Positions 40,057 through 49,208 of a stretch of DNA of 64,000 bases are shown here, piece by piece (position 1 is the first letter of the stretch; every line of letters begins with the position of its first letter). This DNA comes from Roseibium sediminis (GTDB lineage Bacteria > Pseudomonadota > Alphaproteobacteria > Rhizobiales > Stappiaceae), in contig NZ_VXDB01000002.1 of the NCBI RefSeq assembly GCF_008711325.1, positions 124,001 to 188,000 of the forward strand, given 5' to 3'. Position numbers and translations under genes: made by a program. The notes under the pieces were generated by a model. That model was given only the letters and a program-made list of their open reading frames with translations. It was not told the DNA's origin and made no database searches.

Positions 40057-42890
40057 GCTTCCACCTTTTTCTGAACAATCGTCGGGCCTTCGCCGACGGG
40101 CGACACCTGGGATGATGTCGTCGGCTTGCTGTGTTTCCGCGGTCGGGATTTTTCGATCCGGACCCGCAAATCAAACCACGCGGCCTGTCCGGTGATCGGG
40201 TCTGAATTGGACCATCTCAGACCGTCTCCCTTGGGGGGAAGAAGTTCGTTGATGAGGTGATTGAGGAGAAAACCCTTGGTGGCCTCCGGTGCGCCCTTCT
40301 CAAGCGCCCATGCCCCTCGCCTCTTGCCGATGGCGTTCCAGGTCCAGACCGTGTTCTCGTTCAGTCCGGCCATGTGCGCAACCGGCACCCGGATTTCTCC
40401 ATGCACCGAGGTGACCTTGGCCCAATCCCCGTCCTTGAACCCCTTCTCTTCCCAGATCTTGGTCGGAACATAGAGCGGATTCATGCCATGGATCTGGCGC
40501 AGCCACGCGTTCTGACTGCCCCAGGAATGGTACATGGCCATGGGTCGCTGGGTCAGCGCATGGACGGGATAGGCATCCTCGTCGATCTCGCGGTCCTCCA
40601 GCGCCGGATACCAGATCGGCAGCGGGTCCATGCAATCAATGATCCGCTGTCTGAGGTGATCCGGCGGCTGCCTGTCGCCATGCCCTTCCGCAGCCAGCTG
40701 CATGCGGCGCAAGGGTTCCACATAAAGCTGGAAGAGATAGGGCTGCGGCTTGTCGTAGAAGCCAAGCCCCACAGCCCACTCCTGATAGGCCGTGTTCCAT
40801 GGCTTGTAGAACGCGGCTTCCTCCGGCACATGCTCGACAAAAAACCCGCCATTTTCGATATAGCGGTTCAGCTGGTCCGGATTGACCTCGCCTCTCCCGC
40901 TTTTCGAGCCATCGCCCCTGAACCCCGCCAGTGGGCCAATGCCCGGTCGGCGCTGGTGGTTGACGATATAATCCGCGTAATCGGCATAAATCGCCTCGCC
41001 CTTGTCATTGACGAAACCGGGAAGGCCCAACCTCACGCCAAGATCGACCAGCACCGACTGGAAGCCGCGCACATCGCGGTCCGGTTCGATGACCGGCCAG
41101 CGGATTGCATCAGCAGCTGCATCCGCCTCACAGATCGGGCGATCCAGCAAAGAGATGCAGTCGTGGCGCTCCAGATAGGTGGTATCGGGGAGGACCAGGT
41201 CCGCGAAGGCGACCATTTCGGACGAATAGGCATCCGAATAGATGATCTTCGGGATGACATAGTCGCCGTTCTCGTCCTTGTCTGTCAGCATGTCCATGAC
41301 GCTGCTGGTGTTCATGGACGAGTTCCAGGACATGTTGGCCATGTAGAGGAACAGCGTGTCGATCTTGTAAGGATCACCGGCATGGGCGTTGGAGATCACC
41401 ATGTGCATCAGCCCATGGGCCGAGAGCGGGTTCTCCCAGGTAAACGCCTTGTCGATCCGTGCCGGCGTGCCGTCTTCCTTCAGTGCAAGGTCCTGCGGGC
41501 CACGCACGAAGCCAAGATGCGGCCCGTCCAGCGGACATTTGGGCTGGGACTTGCAATGCGGCGTTGGATGCGCTTCGACCGGCTTCGGGTAAGGCGGCTT
41601 GAAGCGGAACCCGCCGGGAACTTCCACCGTCCCAAGCAGGATCTGCAACACATGCAGCGCTCGGCAGGTCTGAAACCCGTTGGAATGGGCGGAGATCCCG
41701 CGCATGGCGTGAAAACTGACCGGGCGACCCAGCATTTTTTCGTGACGCTCGCCGCGAAAGTCTGTCCACGGCTGGTCCAGTTCAAAGGCCTCGTCAAACG
41801 CCACACGGGCCACTTCCGCTGCCAATGCCCGAATGCGATCTGCCGAAATTCCGCACCTGTCAGACACTTTTTCAGGGGTATAGTCTTCGGACAGAAAATG
41901 CTCCGCCATATGCTGGAACACGGTGCGATGTGTCGCCCCGTCCATATCGACTGAGCCGGCAAGATCAGGATTGATGCCCGCCTTGTCGAAAGGCTCAAGC
42001 ACACCGGTCTTGCGGTCAACAACCAGCGGCTTTCCGGTTCCATCGCGCAGCAGCAGCCCCTTCTCCGGCGAGCCGGGCGTCTCGTTCACCAGACAGGGTG
42101 CATTGGTGTAGCGGGAGAGATAGTTCAGATCGATCTTTCCGGCCTTCATGAGAAGGTGGATCATCGACAGGATCAGCAGACCGTCGGTTCCGGGCGTAAT
42201 CCCGACCCATTCATCCGCAACTGCATTGTAGCCGGAGCGGATCGGGTTGACGCCGATGACCTTGCCGCCGTTCGCCTTGAGCTTCCCGATCCCCATCTTG
42301 ATGGGGTTGGAGTCGTGATCCTCGGCAACGCCGAATATGACGAAGAGTTTCGTGCGGTCCCAGTCCGTCTGACCGAACTCCCAGAAGGCGCCGCCCATCG
42401 TGTAGATGCCGGCGGTTGCCATGTTGACGGAGCAAAAGCCGCCATGGGCGGCATAGTTTGGCGTTCCGAAGTTCTGCGCCCAATAGCTGGTGAAGCTCTG
42501 TGACTGGTCGCGCCCGGTAAAGAAGGCCAGTTTTTCCGGAGCATTATCGCGCAAGGGCCCAAGCCATGAGGTGGCAATTTCAAGGGCCTCGTCCCACGAG
42601 ATTTCCTTGAATTGTCCCGATCCCCGCGGCCCCGTCCGCAAGAGAGGCGCCTTCAATTTCGAAGGGGCGTTGACCTGCATGATACCGGCGGAGCCCTTGG
42701 CACACAGGACGCCCTTGTTGACCGGGTGATCGCGATTGCCCTCGATATAGGCAACCCGCTTTTTCCCATCCGGGCCGTCTTTCATGTGGACGTTGATCCC
42801 GCATCGACAGGCGCACATGTAGCAGGTCGTTTTCCGAACCTCGTCGGAAACCTTTGGCGAGGTGTCGAGGGTCGGGTTCGGACTGGCCAT
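40053..42890 (-). CDS. soeA: Sulfite dehydrogenase molybdopterin subunit
   Basis: This is a 945-residue DMSO-reductase-family catalytic subunit. The start MASPNPTLDTSPKVSDEV follows GGAGG and overlaps the ackA stop by one base. A [4Fe-4S] site (TTCYMCACRCGINV... GVLCAKGSAG) opens the protein, then molybdopterin guanine dinucleotide-binding blocks (FFTGRDQSQSF, FCSVNMATAG, FGVAEDHDSNPIKM). No twin-arginine signal is present, so the active site faces the cytoplasm as in SoeABC. Oxidation of sulfite from Xsc to sulfate is inferred from operon context and family; other anionic substrates are possible on sequence alone. Confidence 0.82.
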   Translation of the reverse strand: MASPNPTLDTSPKVSDEVRKTTCYMCACRCGINVHMKDGPDGKKRVAYIEGNRDHPVNKGVLCAKGSAGIMQVNAPSKLKAPLLRTGPRGSGQFKEISWDEALEIATSWLGPLRDNAPEKLAFFTGRDQSQSFTSYWAQNFGTPNYAAHGGFCSVNMATAGIYTMGGAFWEFGQTDWDRTKLFVIFGVAEDHDSNPIKMGIGKLKANGGKVIGVNPIRSGYNAVADEWVGITPGTDGLLILSMIHLLMKAGKIDLNYLSRYTNAPCLVNETPGSPEKGLLLRDGTGKPLVVDRKTGVLEPFDKAGINPDLAGSVDMDGATHRTVFQHMAEHFLSEDYTPEKVSDRCGISADRIRALAAEVARVAFDEAFELDQPWTDFRGERHEKMLGRPVSFHAMRGISAHSNGFQTCRALHVLQILLGTVEVPGGFRFKPPYPKPVEAHPTPHCKSQPKCPLDGPHLGFVRGPQDLALKEDGTPARIDKAFTWENPLSAHGLMHMVISNAHAGDPYKIDTLFLYMANMSWNSSMNTSSVMDMLTDKDENGDYVIPKIIYSDAYSSEMVAFADLVLPDTTYLERHDCISLLDRPICEADAAADAIRWPVIEPDRDVRGFQSVLVDLGVRLGLPGFVNDKGEAIYADYADYIVNHQRRPGIGPLAGFRGDGSKSGRGEVNPDQLNRYIENGGFFVEHVPEEAAFYKPWNTAYQEWAVGLGFYDKPQPYLFQLYVEPLRRMQLAAEGHGDRQPPDHLRQRIIDCMDPLPIWYPALEDREIDEDAYPVHALTQRPMAMYHSWGSQNAWLRQIHGMNPLYVPTKIWEEKGFKDGDWAKVTSVHGEIRVPVAHMAGLNENTVWTWNAIGKRRGAWALEKGAPEATKGFLLNHLINELLPPKGDGLRWSNSDPITGQAAWFDLRVRIEKSRPRKHSKPTTSSQVSPVGEGPTIVQKKVEA

Positions 42891-44029
42891 CAATGGACCT
42901 CCATGAGTGACAGGGCGTTGCGGGCGATCATCGCCTCTTCCTCTGCAGGCACGATCCAGACCTGAACCTTCGACTGCTCTGTGTGGAGACGGGTGGAATT
43001 TGCGGAATTGGCATCAGCATCAAAATCGACGCCGAGCCAGGAAAGATCGGATACGATGCGTTCCCGGGTTCCGGCATCGTTTTCGCCAATGCCGCCGGTG
43101 AAGGCGATCGCATCCGCGCCGCCCATGGCCGCGATCATCGATCCGGCGTGGCGGACGGCCCAGTAACAGAAGTGATCGACAGCGAACCGGGCCTCCGGCG
43201 TATCCGCCGCTTTCAACTCCCGCATGTCGGACATGCCGCCCAGCGCAAGAAGGCCGCTTTTGCGGTTCAACAACTCGGAGGTTTGCGCAGCGCCGTGATC
43301 TTCGACTAGCTTCAGGACGGCGTTGGCATCAATGGAACCGCACCTGGTGCCCATGGTCAGGCCTTCAAGCGGTGAATAACCCATTGTCGTTGCAACAGAC
43401 TGACCGTCCCGTATGGCGCAGATGCTGGCACCATTTCCAAGATGAAAGGCCAGAAGGCGTTTTGGCAGCGGTTCGCCGGACAGGACCGGCAGCAGATGCA
43501 CGAGGCTTTGATAAGAAATGCCATGAAAGCCGTAGCGCCGCAGCCCTGTTTGGGTCAGCTGCGGCGGGATCGCATAAGTCGTGGCAACGTCCGGGTTTGT
43601 CGCATGAAATGCGGTATCGAAGCTGACATATTGGGGCAGCTTCGGCGCCAACTTGGCAACCGCCCGGATACCGGAAAGATTGTGGGGGTTATGAAGCGGC
43701 GCAAAGGGTGAGCACCGCTCGATCTCCATGAGGAGTTCTGTGGTCACAAGGTGGGGGGCGCTCAAGCTTTGCCCGCCATGAACGACGCGGTGGGCGGCAG
43801 CGGCCAGATCGGACAGCTTGACCCCGTCGCCTTCAAGAGCGCTCAGGATCGCTGCCAGCGCGTCCTCATGGTTTGCAAGTGCAATGTCCTGCTTCCGGGG
43901 CCCGATCGTCAGCCGGGACGCACCGCCGATCTCGACGGCACTTCCAGAGACTTTCTTTGCCATATCCGCCCCGAAGAGAGCGAATTTGACTGAGGACGAA
44001 CCGGAATTCAGAACCAGAACATTGCGCAT
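42890..44029 (-). CDS. ackA: Acetate kinase
   Basis: The enzyme transfers the phosphoryl group of acetyl phosphate to ADP, giving acetate and ATP. It is 379 residues from ATG at 44029 (a GTG just upstream is possible). Signature blocks are VLVLNSGSSSVKFALF, YAIPPQLTQTGLRRYGFHGISY, LAFHLGNGASICAIRDGQSV and IAFTGGIGENDAGTRERI. It lies 21 bases after xsc and overlaps soeA, so it serves Xsc-derived acetyl phosphate. In most described taurine clusters this position is held by phosphate acetyltransferase. Confidence 0.95.
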   Translation of the reverse strand: MRNVLVLNSGSSSVKFALFGADMAKKVSGSAVEIGGASRLTIGPRKQDIALANHEDALAAILSALEGDGVKLSDLAAAAHRVVHGGQSLSAPHLVTTELLMEIERCSPFAPLHNPHNLSGIRAVAKLAPKLPQYVSFDTAFHATNPDVATTYAIPPQLTQTGLRRYGFHGISYQSLVHLLPVLSGEPLPKRLLAFHLGNGASICAIRDGQSVATTMGYSPLEGLTMGTRCGSIDANAVLKLVEDHGAAQTSELLNRKSGLLALGGMSDMRELKAADTPEARFAVDHFCYWAVRHAGSMIAAMGGADAIAFTGGIGENDAGTRERIVSDLSWLGVDFDADANSANSTRLHTEQSKVQVWIVPAEEEAMIARNALSLMEVH

Positions 44030-44050
44030 CACAAGATCCAGCCTGTCACA

Positions 44051-45829
44051 TCAGGCTGGGGTCTGGGGTCGCATATCCGACTTGGAAATGCCTGCAACCA
44101 CCACCGGCTTCTTCATGGCATCACGCCGGAAGGGTTCGCCGAGCTCCTGATTGATCAGTGCTTCGATCAAGGTGGTCTTGCCTTCCTTCATCTGGCGCTC
44201 GATGGCCTTGTCCAGCTCCGAGGTCAGCTCATCCATCGTCCGTGCCTGCACGCCTTCCAGGCCACAAGCCTTGGCAATCCCGGCGTAGCTGACATTGTCG
44301 TCAAGTTCCGTGCCGACGAAATTGTCGTCATACCACAGGGTCGAATTTCGCTTTTCCGCGCCCCACTGGTAGTTCCGGAAGACGACCATGGTGATCGCAG
44401 GCCATTCGCTGCGGCCAATGGCGGTGAGTTCCGTCACCGCAATGCCAAAGGCACCATCGCCCGCAAAGCCGACAACCGGCGTATCGGGACAACCGATCTT
44501 TGCGCCCACGATGGATGGCAGGCCATATCCGCAAGGACCGAAGAGGCCCGGTGCCAGATATTTCCGGCCTTCTTCAAAGCTCGGATAGGCGTTGCCGATG
44601 GCGCAGTTGTTGCCGATATCGGAGCTGATGATGGCTTCACGCGGTAGAGCGGACTGAATGGCGCGCCATGCCTTGCGCGGGCTCAGCCAGTCAGGCTTTG
44701 CAGACCGAGCACGCTCATTCCAGGAGGTGCCAGGATCATCATCCTCATGGTCCATCGAGGACAGCTGCTGGGCCCATGCGGATTTTGTCTGCGCGATCAT
44801 CGCCTTGCGGTCGGCACGACCTTCATCGCCTGCTGACGGGCTCAGCTTGGCAAGGATGCTGTCTGCCACCTTCTTTGCATCGCCGACAATACCAACGGAG
44901 ATTGTCTTGGTCAGGCCGATGCGGTTCGGGTTGATGTCCACCTGAATGATGCTGGCATCCTTCGGCCAGTAGTCGATTCCGTATCCCGGCAGCGTCGAAA
45001 AGGGATTAAGGCGCGTGCCGAGCGCGAGAACCACGTCGGCCTTGGAGATCAGCTCCATACCGGCTTTCGATCCGTTGTAACCAAGCGGACCAGCAAAAAG
45101 CGGGTGTGAGCCGGGAAATGCATCATTGTGCTGGTAGCCGCAGCAGACAGGTGCATCCAGACGCTCAGCCAATGCCATGGAAGACGGGATCGCACCGGCA
45201 AGCACCACCCCTGCCCCGTTCAGGATGACCGGGAACTTTGCCTTGCTGAGAAGGTCTGCGGCTTCGGCAATCGCCGTTTCGCCGCCGCTTGGGCGCTCGA
45301 ACTCGACAACTGCGGGCAGGTTGATGTCGATAACCTGTGTCCAGAAATCACGCGGCACGTTGATCTGCGCCGGAGCGCTGCAGCGGTGGGCCTGCTGGAT
45401 CACGCGGCTCAGAACCTCCGCGATACGGGTCGGGTCGCGGACTTCTTCCTGATAGGCCACCATGTCCTTGAAGAGAGCCATCTGCTCAACTTCCTGAAAA
45501 CCGCCTTGGCCGATGGTCTTGTTGGCCGCCTGCGGTGTTACCAGCAGAAGCGGTGTGTGGTTCCAATAGGCCGTTTTTACGGCTGTCACGAAGTTGGTGA
45601 TCCCCGGACCATTTTGGGCAATCATCATGCTCATCTTGCCGGTGGCGCGGGTGTAGCCGTCTGCCATCATCCCGCCGGAGCATTCATGCGCGCAGTCCCA
45701 AAAAGTAATGCCTGCCTTGGGAAACAGGTCGGAAATGGGCATGAACGCCGAACCGATGATCCCGAACGCATGTTCGATCCCGTGCGACTGGAGCACCTTT
45801 ACGAAGGCTTCCTCGGTCGTCATCTTCAT
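44051..45829 (-). CDS. xsc: Sulfoacetaldehyde acetyltransferase
   Basis: Xsc is a thiamine-diphosphate enzyme that cleaves sulfoacetaldehyde with phosphate into acetyl phosphate and sulfite. It is 592 residues, starting MKMTTEEAFVKVLQSHGIEH with GGGAGTAA upstream. Family features are GIIGSAFMPISDLFPKAGI, HECSGGMMADGYTRATGK and the thiamine/magnesium motif GDGAFGIAVTEL ... FRNYQWGAEKRN. It heads the xsc-ackA-soeABC operon. Direct repeats that look like TauR sites lie 85-117 bases upstream, so activation by TauR with taurine is likely. Confidence 0.96.
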   Translation of the reverse strand: MKMTTEEAFVKVLQSHGIEHAFGIIGSAFMPISDLFPKAGITFWDCAHECSGGMMADGYTRATGKMSMMIAQNGPGITNFVTAVKTAYWNHTPLLLVTPQAANKTIGQGGFQEVEQMALFKDMVAYQEEVRDPTRIAEVLSRVIQQAHRCSAPAQINVPRDFWTQVIDINLPAVVEFERPSGGETAIAEAADLLSKAKFPVILNGAGVVLAGAIPSSMALAERLDAPVCCGYQHNDAFPGSHPLFAGPLGYNGSKAGMELISKADVVLALGTRLNPFSTLPGYGIDYWPKDASIIQVDINPNRIGLTKTISVGIVGDAKKVADSILAKLSPSAGDEGRADRKAMIAQTKSAWAQQLSSMDHEDDDPGTSWNERARSAKPDWLSPRKAWRAIQSALPREAIISSDIGNNCAIGNAYPSFEEGRKYLAPGLFGPCGYGLPSIVGAKIGCPDTPVVGFAGDGAFGIAVTELTAIGRSEWPAITMVVFRNYQWGAEKRNSTLWYDDNFVGTELDDNVSYAGIAKACGLEGVQARTMDELTSELDKAIERQMKEGKTTLIEALINQELGEPFRRDAMKKPVVVAGISKSDMRPQTPA

Positions 45830-46182
45830 GTCACTTACTCCCGTGAGTTCAAACAGGCGAAACCTGCATCAGCAATATTGGCAGTAGTTTTAACCTCCTT
45901 CCCCTACGTTGTATTAGGTCCAGTTTTTCTTGTAATGTAGATCCAGTTTTCAATTTCAGTCCCAAACTGGATCTAGACCCTCATCATCAGACACACCTTG
46001 CAACCATGGATTTTTCCGACCGGATGTATTTATTTTGATATTTGCGGTCTCATTTTTGGATAATTAATCCATTTTTCGACCCGAAGGGGCCGCCCATACA
46101 CTTTTTTGATGGCAGCCGCTTAGAAGCTGATTTCGGTTTTCTGGCATCCAGATTTGCGGTCCAAACCGGATCTACAGCGCGC
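45830..46182. other. xsc promoter region
   Basis: These 353 bases between tauR and xsc hold the candidate TauR sites at 45914-45946, an inverted copy CTGGATCTAG at 45967-45976 and a weaker CCGGATCTAC at 46166-46175. The middle (45990-46080) is AT-rich. No gene is seen. Confidence 0.6.
45914..45946 (-). promoter_or_regulatory. Candidate TauR binding site upstream of xsc
   Basis: On the minus strand, CTGGATCTAC (45937-45946) and CTGGACCTAA (45914-45923) are direct repeats with a 23-base start-to-start distance. They match the CTGGACYTAA-type repeats I recall for TauR of Rhodobacter capsulatus. An inverted CTGGATCTAG follows at 45967. They lie 85-117 bases before the xsc start. Confidence 0.65.
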
Positions 46183-47652
46183 TCACCGCATCGCTTCGCC
46201 AATCCGTTTGGCGATCAAGGCCATTCCTTCGGGAATATTGGCTGAGGGGATCGAGGAATAGGCAAGGCGATAATAGCCCGGCACTTCACTGTTTCGGGCA
46301 AAGAAGGCACGCCCCGGCTCGATCAGGACGCCGTCATTGCGCAGATTGAGCGCAAGCTCGGAGCTGTCGATATCCTCTGGTGTGCGCATCCAGAAGGACG
46401 AGCCGCCAAAGGTGCCCTGCCCCGGCATCAAGAGCCGGTTTTCCGCCATGCACTGTTCCATGAGAGACCGACGCTTCTGGTAGATCCTGCCCATGCGGGC
46501 GATCTGCGCGTCGTAGTGTCCGAGAGAGAGAAAGTAGGCTGCCGTGCGCTGGATCAGGCCGGGAGGATGGCGCAGCACCAATGACCGCAAGGCCCTTGCC
46601 TCGCGCACAAAAGGTTCGGGAGCCACCAGATATCCGAGCCGCAGACCGGGAAAGAGGGACTTGGAAAAGGAGCCCGTGTAGATCACCGAGCCACTGCGAT
46701 CGAGAGACTTGAGCGCGGGGGATGGCGACTTGAGGAAGGAAATCTCGAACTCGTAATCATCTTCGACAATCACGAAGCCGTTGCGGGCGGCGAGTTTCAA
46801 CAGCGCATGACGACGAGACACCGGCATCGTCGCATTGCTGGGGCAATGGTGGCTTGGAGTGGTGAAGACAACGTCGATCTGCTCTGGAAGTTTTTCCGGC
46901 GGCAGTCCTGCCGCATCCACATCAACCGAGACTGTATTGCATCTTGTCTGGTTGAGGATCTGCCGCAACCCCGGAAAGCACGGGTTCTCGATCACGGCGA
47001 CCCGGCGCTGGGTCAACAGCAGTTGCGCGGTGATCCAGAGCGCGTTTTGAGCGCCCATCGTGATGAGGATTTCCTCAGGCTTTGCAGCAATTCCACGCCT
47101 TGGCAGGATCTGGCGAACGATGAACTCCACAAGCATGGGATCGTCCCGCTCGTAGTAGTCCGTTGCCAGAATATCAAAGTCCTTCCGCCCGACCGCCTGC
47201 AACGCGCATGTCCGCCAATTGCTGTGGTCAAACAGGCTGGGGTCAGACTGCCCGTAAATGAAGGGATATTTGTAATCGCGCCAATTGGAGGGACGCACGA
47301 GCGGCACTTCATCGGAAAAGCGCTGGCTGATCACGCGGGACCAATCAATCTGATTGGCTTCCCCTTGCGCGGGCAGCTCGAACTTCGGACGGCTCGGCGC
47401 AGTGTTCGCAACGAAATAGCCAGAGCGTCCGCGGGAAACCAGATACTCGTTTGATACCAGTTCCGTATAGGCAATTGTTACGGTGATGCGCGCAACGCCA
47501 AGATGATCGGCCAGCTTACGGCTCGACGGCATCTTTTCTCCGGGCAGGCATCTGCCCGAGAGGATCGCTTCGACAATCAGCCGCTGTATCTGGTGCTGAA
47601 GCGTCGTTTCGCTATCGGGCTGAAGGAAAAAGGTCTCTGCCGGGATCGCCAT
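46183..47652 (-). CDS. tauR: Taurine-responsive MocR-type regulator TauR
   Basis: This 489-residue regulator combines a GntR winged helix (PGEKMPSSRKLADHLGVARITVTIAYTELVSNEYLVSRGRSGYFV) with an aminotransferase-like domain (FVIVEDDYEFEISF and the PLP-lysine block YTGSFSKSLFPGLRLGYL). The architecture is that of MocR/TauR activators. It lies between tpa and xsc on the same strand; an intrinsic terminator after tpa means it probably has its own promoter in the 110 bases upstream of its start. Taurine sensing is inferred from context and from the repeat motifs at both target promoters. Confidence 0.9.
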   Translation of the reverse strand: MAIPAETFFLQPDSETTLQHQIQRLIVEAILSGRCLPGEKMPSSRKLADHLGVARITVTIAYTELVSNEYLVSRGRSGYFVANTAPSRPKFELPAQGEANQIDWSRVISQRFSDEVPLVRPSNWRDYKYPFIYGQSDPSLFDHSNWRTCALQAVGRKDFDILATDYYERDDPMLVEFIVRQILPRRGIAAKPEEILITMGAQNALWITAQLLLTQRRVAVIENPCFPGLRQILNQTRCNTVSVDVDAAGLPPEKLPEQIDVVFTTPSHHCPSNATMPVSRRHALLKLAARNGFVIVEDDYEFEISFLKSPSPALKSLDRSGSVIYTGSFSKSLFPGLRLGYLVAPEPFVREARALRSLVLRHPPGLIQRTAAYFLSLGHYDAQIARMGRIYQKRRSLMEQCMAENRLLMPGQGTFGGSSFWMRTPEDIDSSELALNLRNDGVLIEPGRAFFARNSEVPGYYRLAYSSIPSANIPEGMALIAKRIGEAMR

Positions 47653-47764
47653 AACTGGCCTTATTTCAAGAACCTACTGGCACCATTAAACAGAAACACT
47701 CTGCCCCTGACAACTCTTACAATGCGATTCAGGCAACGACGCCAAGTCACTCTACGGCAATAAT

Positions 47765-47794
47765 AAAAAAGTGTGGCGGCACAGGGCCGCCACA
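47765..47794 (-). terminator. Intrinsic terminator of tpa
   Basis: TGTGGCGGC and GCCGCCACA pair perfectly (nine bp, five-base loop), followed on the minus strand by one base and six T. It lies 34 bases past the tpa stop and separates tpa from tauR. Confidence 0.92.
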
Positions 47795-47828
47795 GTTCTT
47801 CGGCTAAAGGGAGTAATCGATGCGAGTG

Positions 47829-49208
47829 TCAGCCGAAAACTCTTGTCAGCGCGACATCGATAGCGCTGGTGATCTGATCGATGTCATCCGGCGTCGCAAT
47901 CAGGGCCGGTGACAGGCAGAGTGTGTTGTTGAGGCCCGGAAGAGCGCGGTTCGTGGCACCGATGATGACGTTTTGTGCCATGCACTCGCCAACCACCGCC
48001 TGAACCAGCTTCTCAGCCGCCGGTTCCTTTGTCGCCCGGTCTGCCACCAACTCGAGCCCGCAGAAGAGACCAAGACCGCGGACATCACCGACGGCGCGAT
48101 GCTTTTCCTGCAGAGCATGGAGATTGCCCATCAGGCGGGCGCCCATGGCCGTGGTGTTGTCGAGAAGATTTTCGTCCTCGATGATCCGCATGTTTTCCAG
48201 TGCTGCTGCCGGCCCGGCGGTGCATCCGCCATAGGTGGAAATATCGCGGAAGTGGCTCATGTGATCGGACGGATCGTCCTTGAACATGTCGAAGACCTTT
48301 TCGGTCGTCACAAGGCAGGCAACGGCGGCATAGCCCGAGGCAACGCCCTTCGCCATGGTCACGAAGTCCGGCTTGATGCCGTAATGCTGATAACCGAACC
48401 ACTTGCCGGTTCGCCCGACGCCGCACACCACTTCATCGAGATGGATCAGGATTTCATACTTTTCGCAGATTTCCTGAACCCGCTCCCAGTATCCCTTTGG
48501 CGGCGTGATCACCCCGCCACCGGCGGTTACCGGTTCAAGGCAGATGGCGCCCACCGTGTCTGGCCCCTCCCGCAGAATGACTTCCTCAATCGCGTTTGCG
48601 GCGCGTTCGCCATAGGCTTCCGTGTCCCATTGGGCCCGGTATTCGCAGCAATGCGGGACTTCCACAAACCCCGGTGTATAGGGACCATACTGGGCATTGC
48701 GCTCCGGCTGCCCACCGGCAGAAATCGCGCTGATAGAGGACCCATGATAATCCCGCTCACGGAACAGGATCTTGTGCTTCTTGCCACCATGACGCTTGTG
48801 AGCGATCTGGCGGACCATCTTGAAAGCCTTTTCGTTGGCTTCCGTGCCGGAGTTGATCAGGTATACACGGCTCATGCCCGGCATCTTCGAGATCAGCCGC
48901 TCGGAAAAACGGGCACCGGGGATGGAACCTGCGGAATTGGCGAAATAGTTCAGCTTGATCAACTGGTCGCGCACCGCGTTGGCAATGCTCTCGCGTCCAT
49001 AGCCGACATTGACGGTCCAGACCCCGCCGGAGACGCCATCCAGATGCTCCCGCCCGGTCGCATCCCACAAACGCATGCCCTTTCCTTCGACCATGATTTT
49101 CGGGTCGTTGGTCTCAAGCGACTTGTGCTGCAGCAGATGGTGCCAGACATGGGCGCGGTCAGCTTCAATGACGTCGCTCAGATCGTTCGGCGAAGACGCA
49201 ATATTCAT
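47829..49208 (-). CDS. tpa: Taurine:pyruvate aminotransferase
   Basis: Tpa moves the amino group of taurine to pyruvate, giving sulfoacetaldehyde and alanine. The start MNIASSPNDLSDVIEADRAH has AAAGGA upstream; 459 residues. It is a class III PLP aminotransferase: YLINSGTEANEKAFKMVRQ, LIHLDEVVCGVGRTGKWF and the PLP lysine in FVTMAKGVASGYAAVACL. It is transcribed divergently from tauABC with the repeat site at 49358-49390 between them, and ends in its own terminator. An alanine dehydrogenase to recycle pyruvate is not in the window. Confidence 0.94.
   Translation of the reverse strand: MNIASSPNDLSDVIEADRAHVWHHLLQHKSLETNDPKIMVEGKGMRLWDATGREHLDGVSGGVWTVNVGYGRESIANAVRDQLIKLNYFANSAGSIPGARFSERLISKMPGMSRVYLINSGTEANEKAFKMVRQIAHKRHGGKKHKILFRERDYHGSSISAISAGGQPERNAQYGPYTPGFVEVPHCCEYRAQWDTEAYGERAANAIEEVILREGPDTVGAICLEPVTAGGGVITPPKGYWERVQEICEKYEILIHLDEVVCGVGRTGKWFGYQHYGIKPDFVTMAKGVASGYAAVACLVTTEKVFDMFKDDPSDHMSHFRDISTYGGCTAGPAAALENMRIIEDENLLDNTTAMGARLMGNLHALQEKHRAVGDVRGLGLFCGLELVADRATKEPAAEKLVQAVVGECMAQNVIIGATNRALPGLNNTLCLSPALIATPDDIDQITSAIDVALTRVFG

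Noticed and set aside
45830..46182. CCCGAAGGGG hairpin near 46080 as a tauR terminator
   Set aside because: The stem is only three to four stable pairs. The AAAAAT tail on the minus strand is not a T-run in the direction of transcription.
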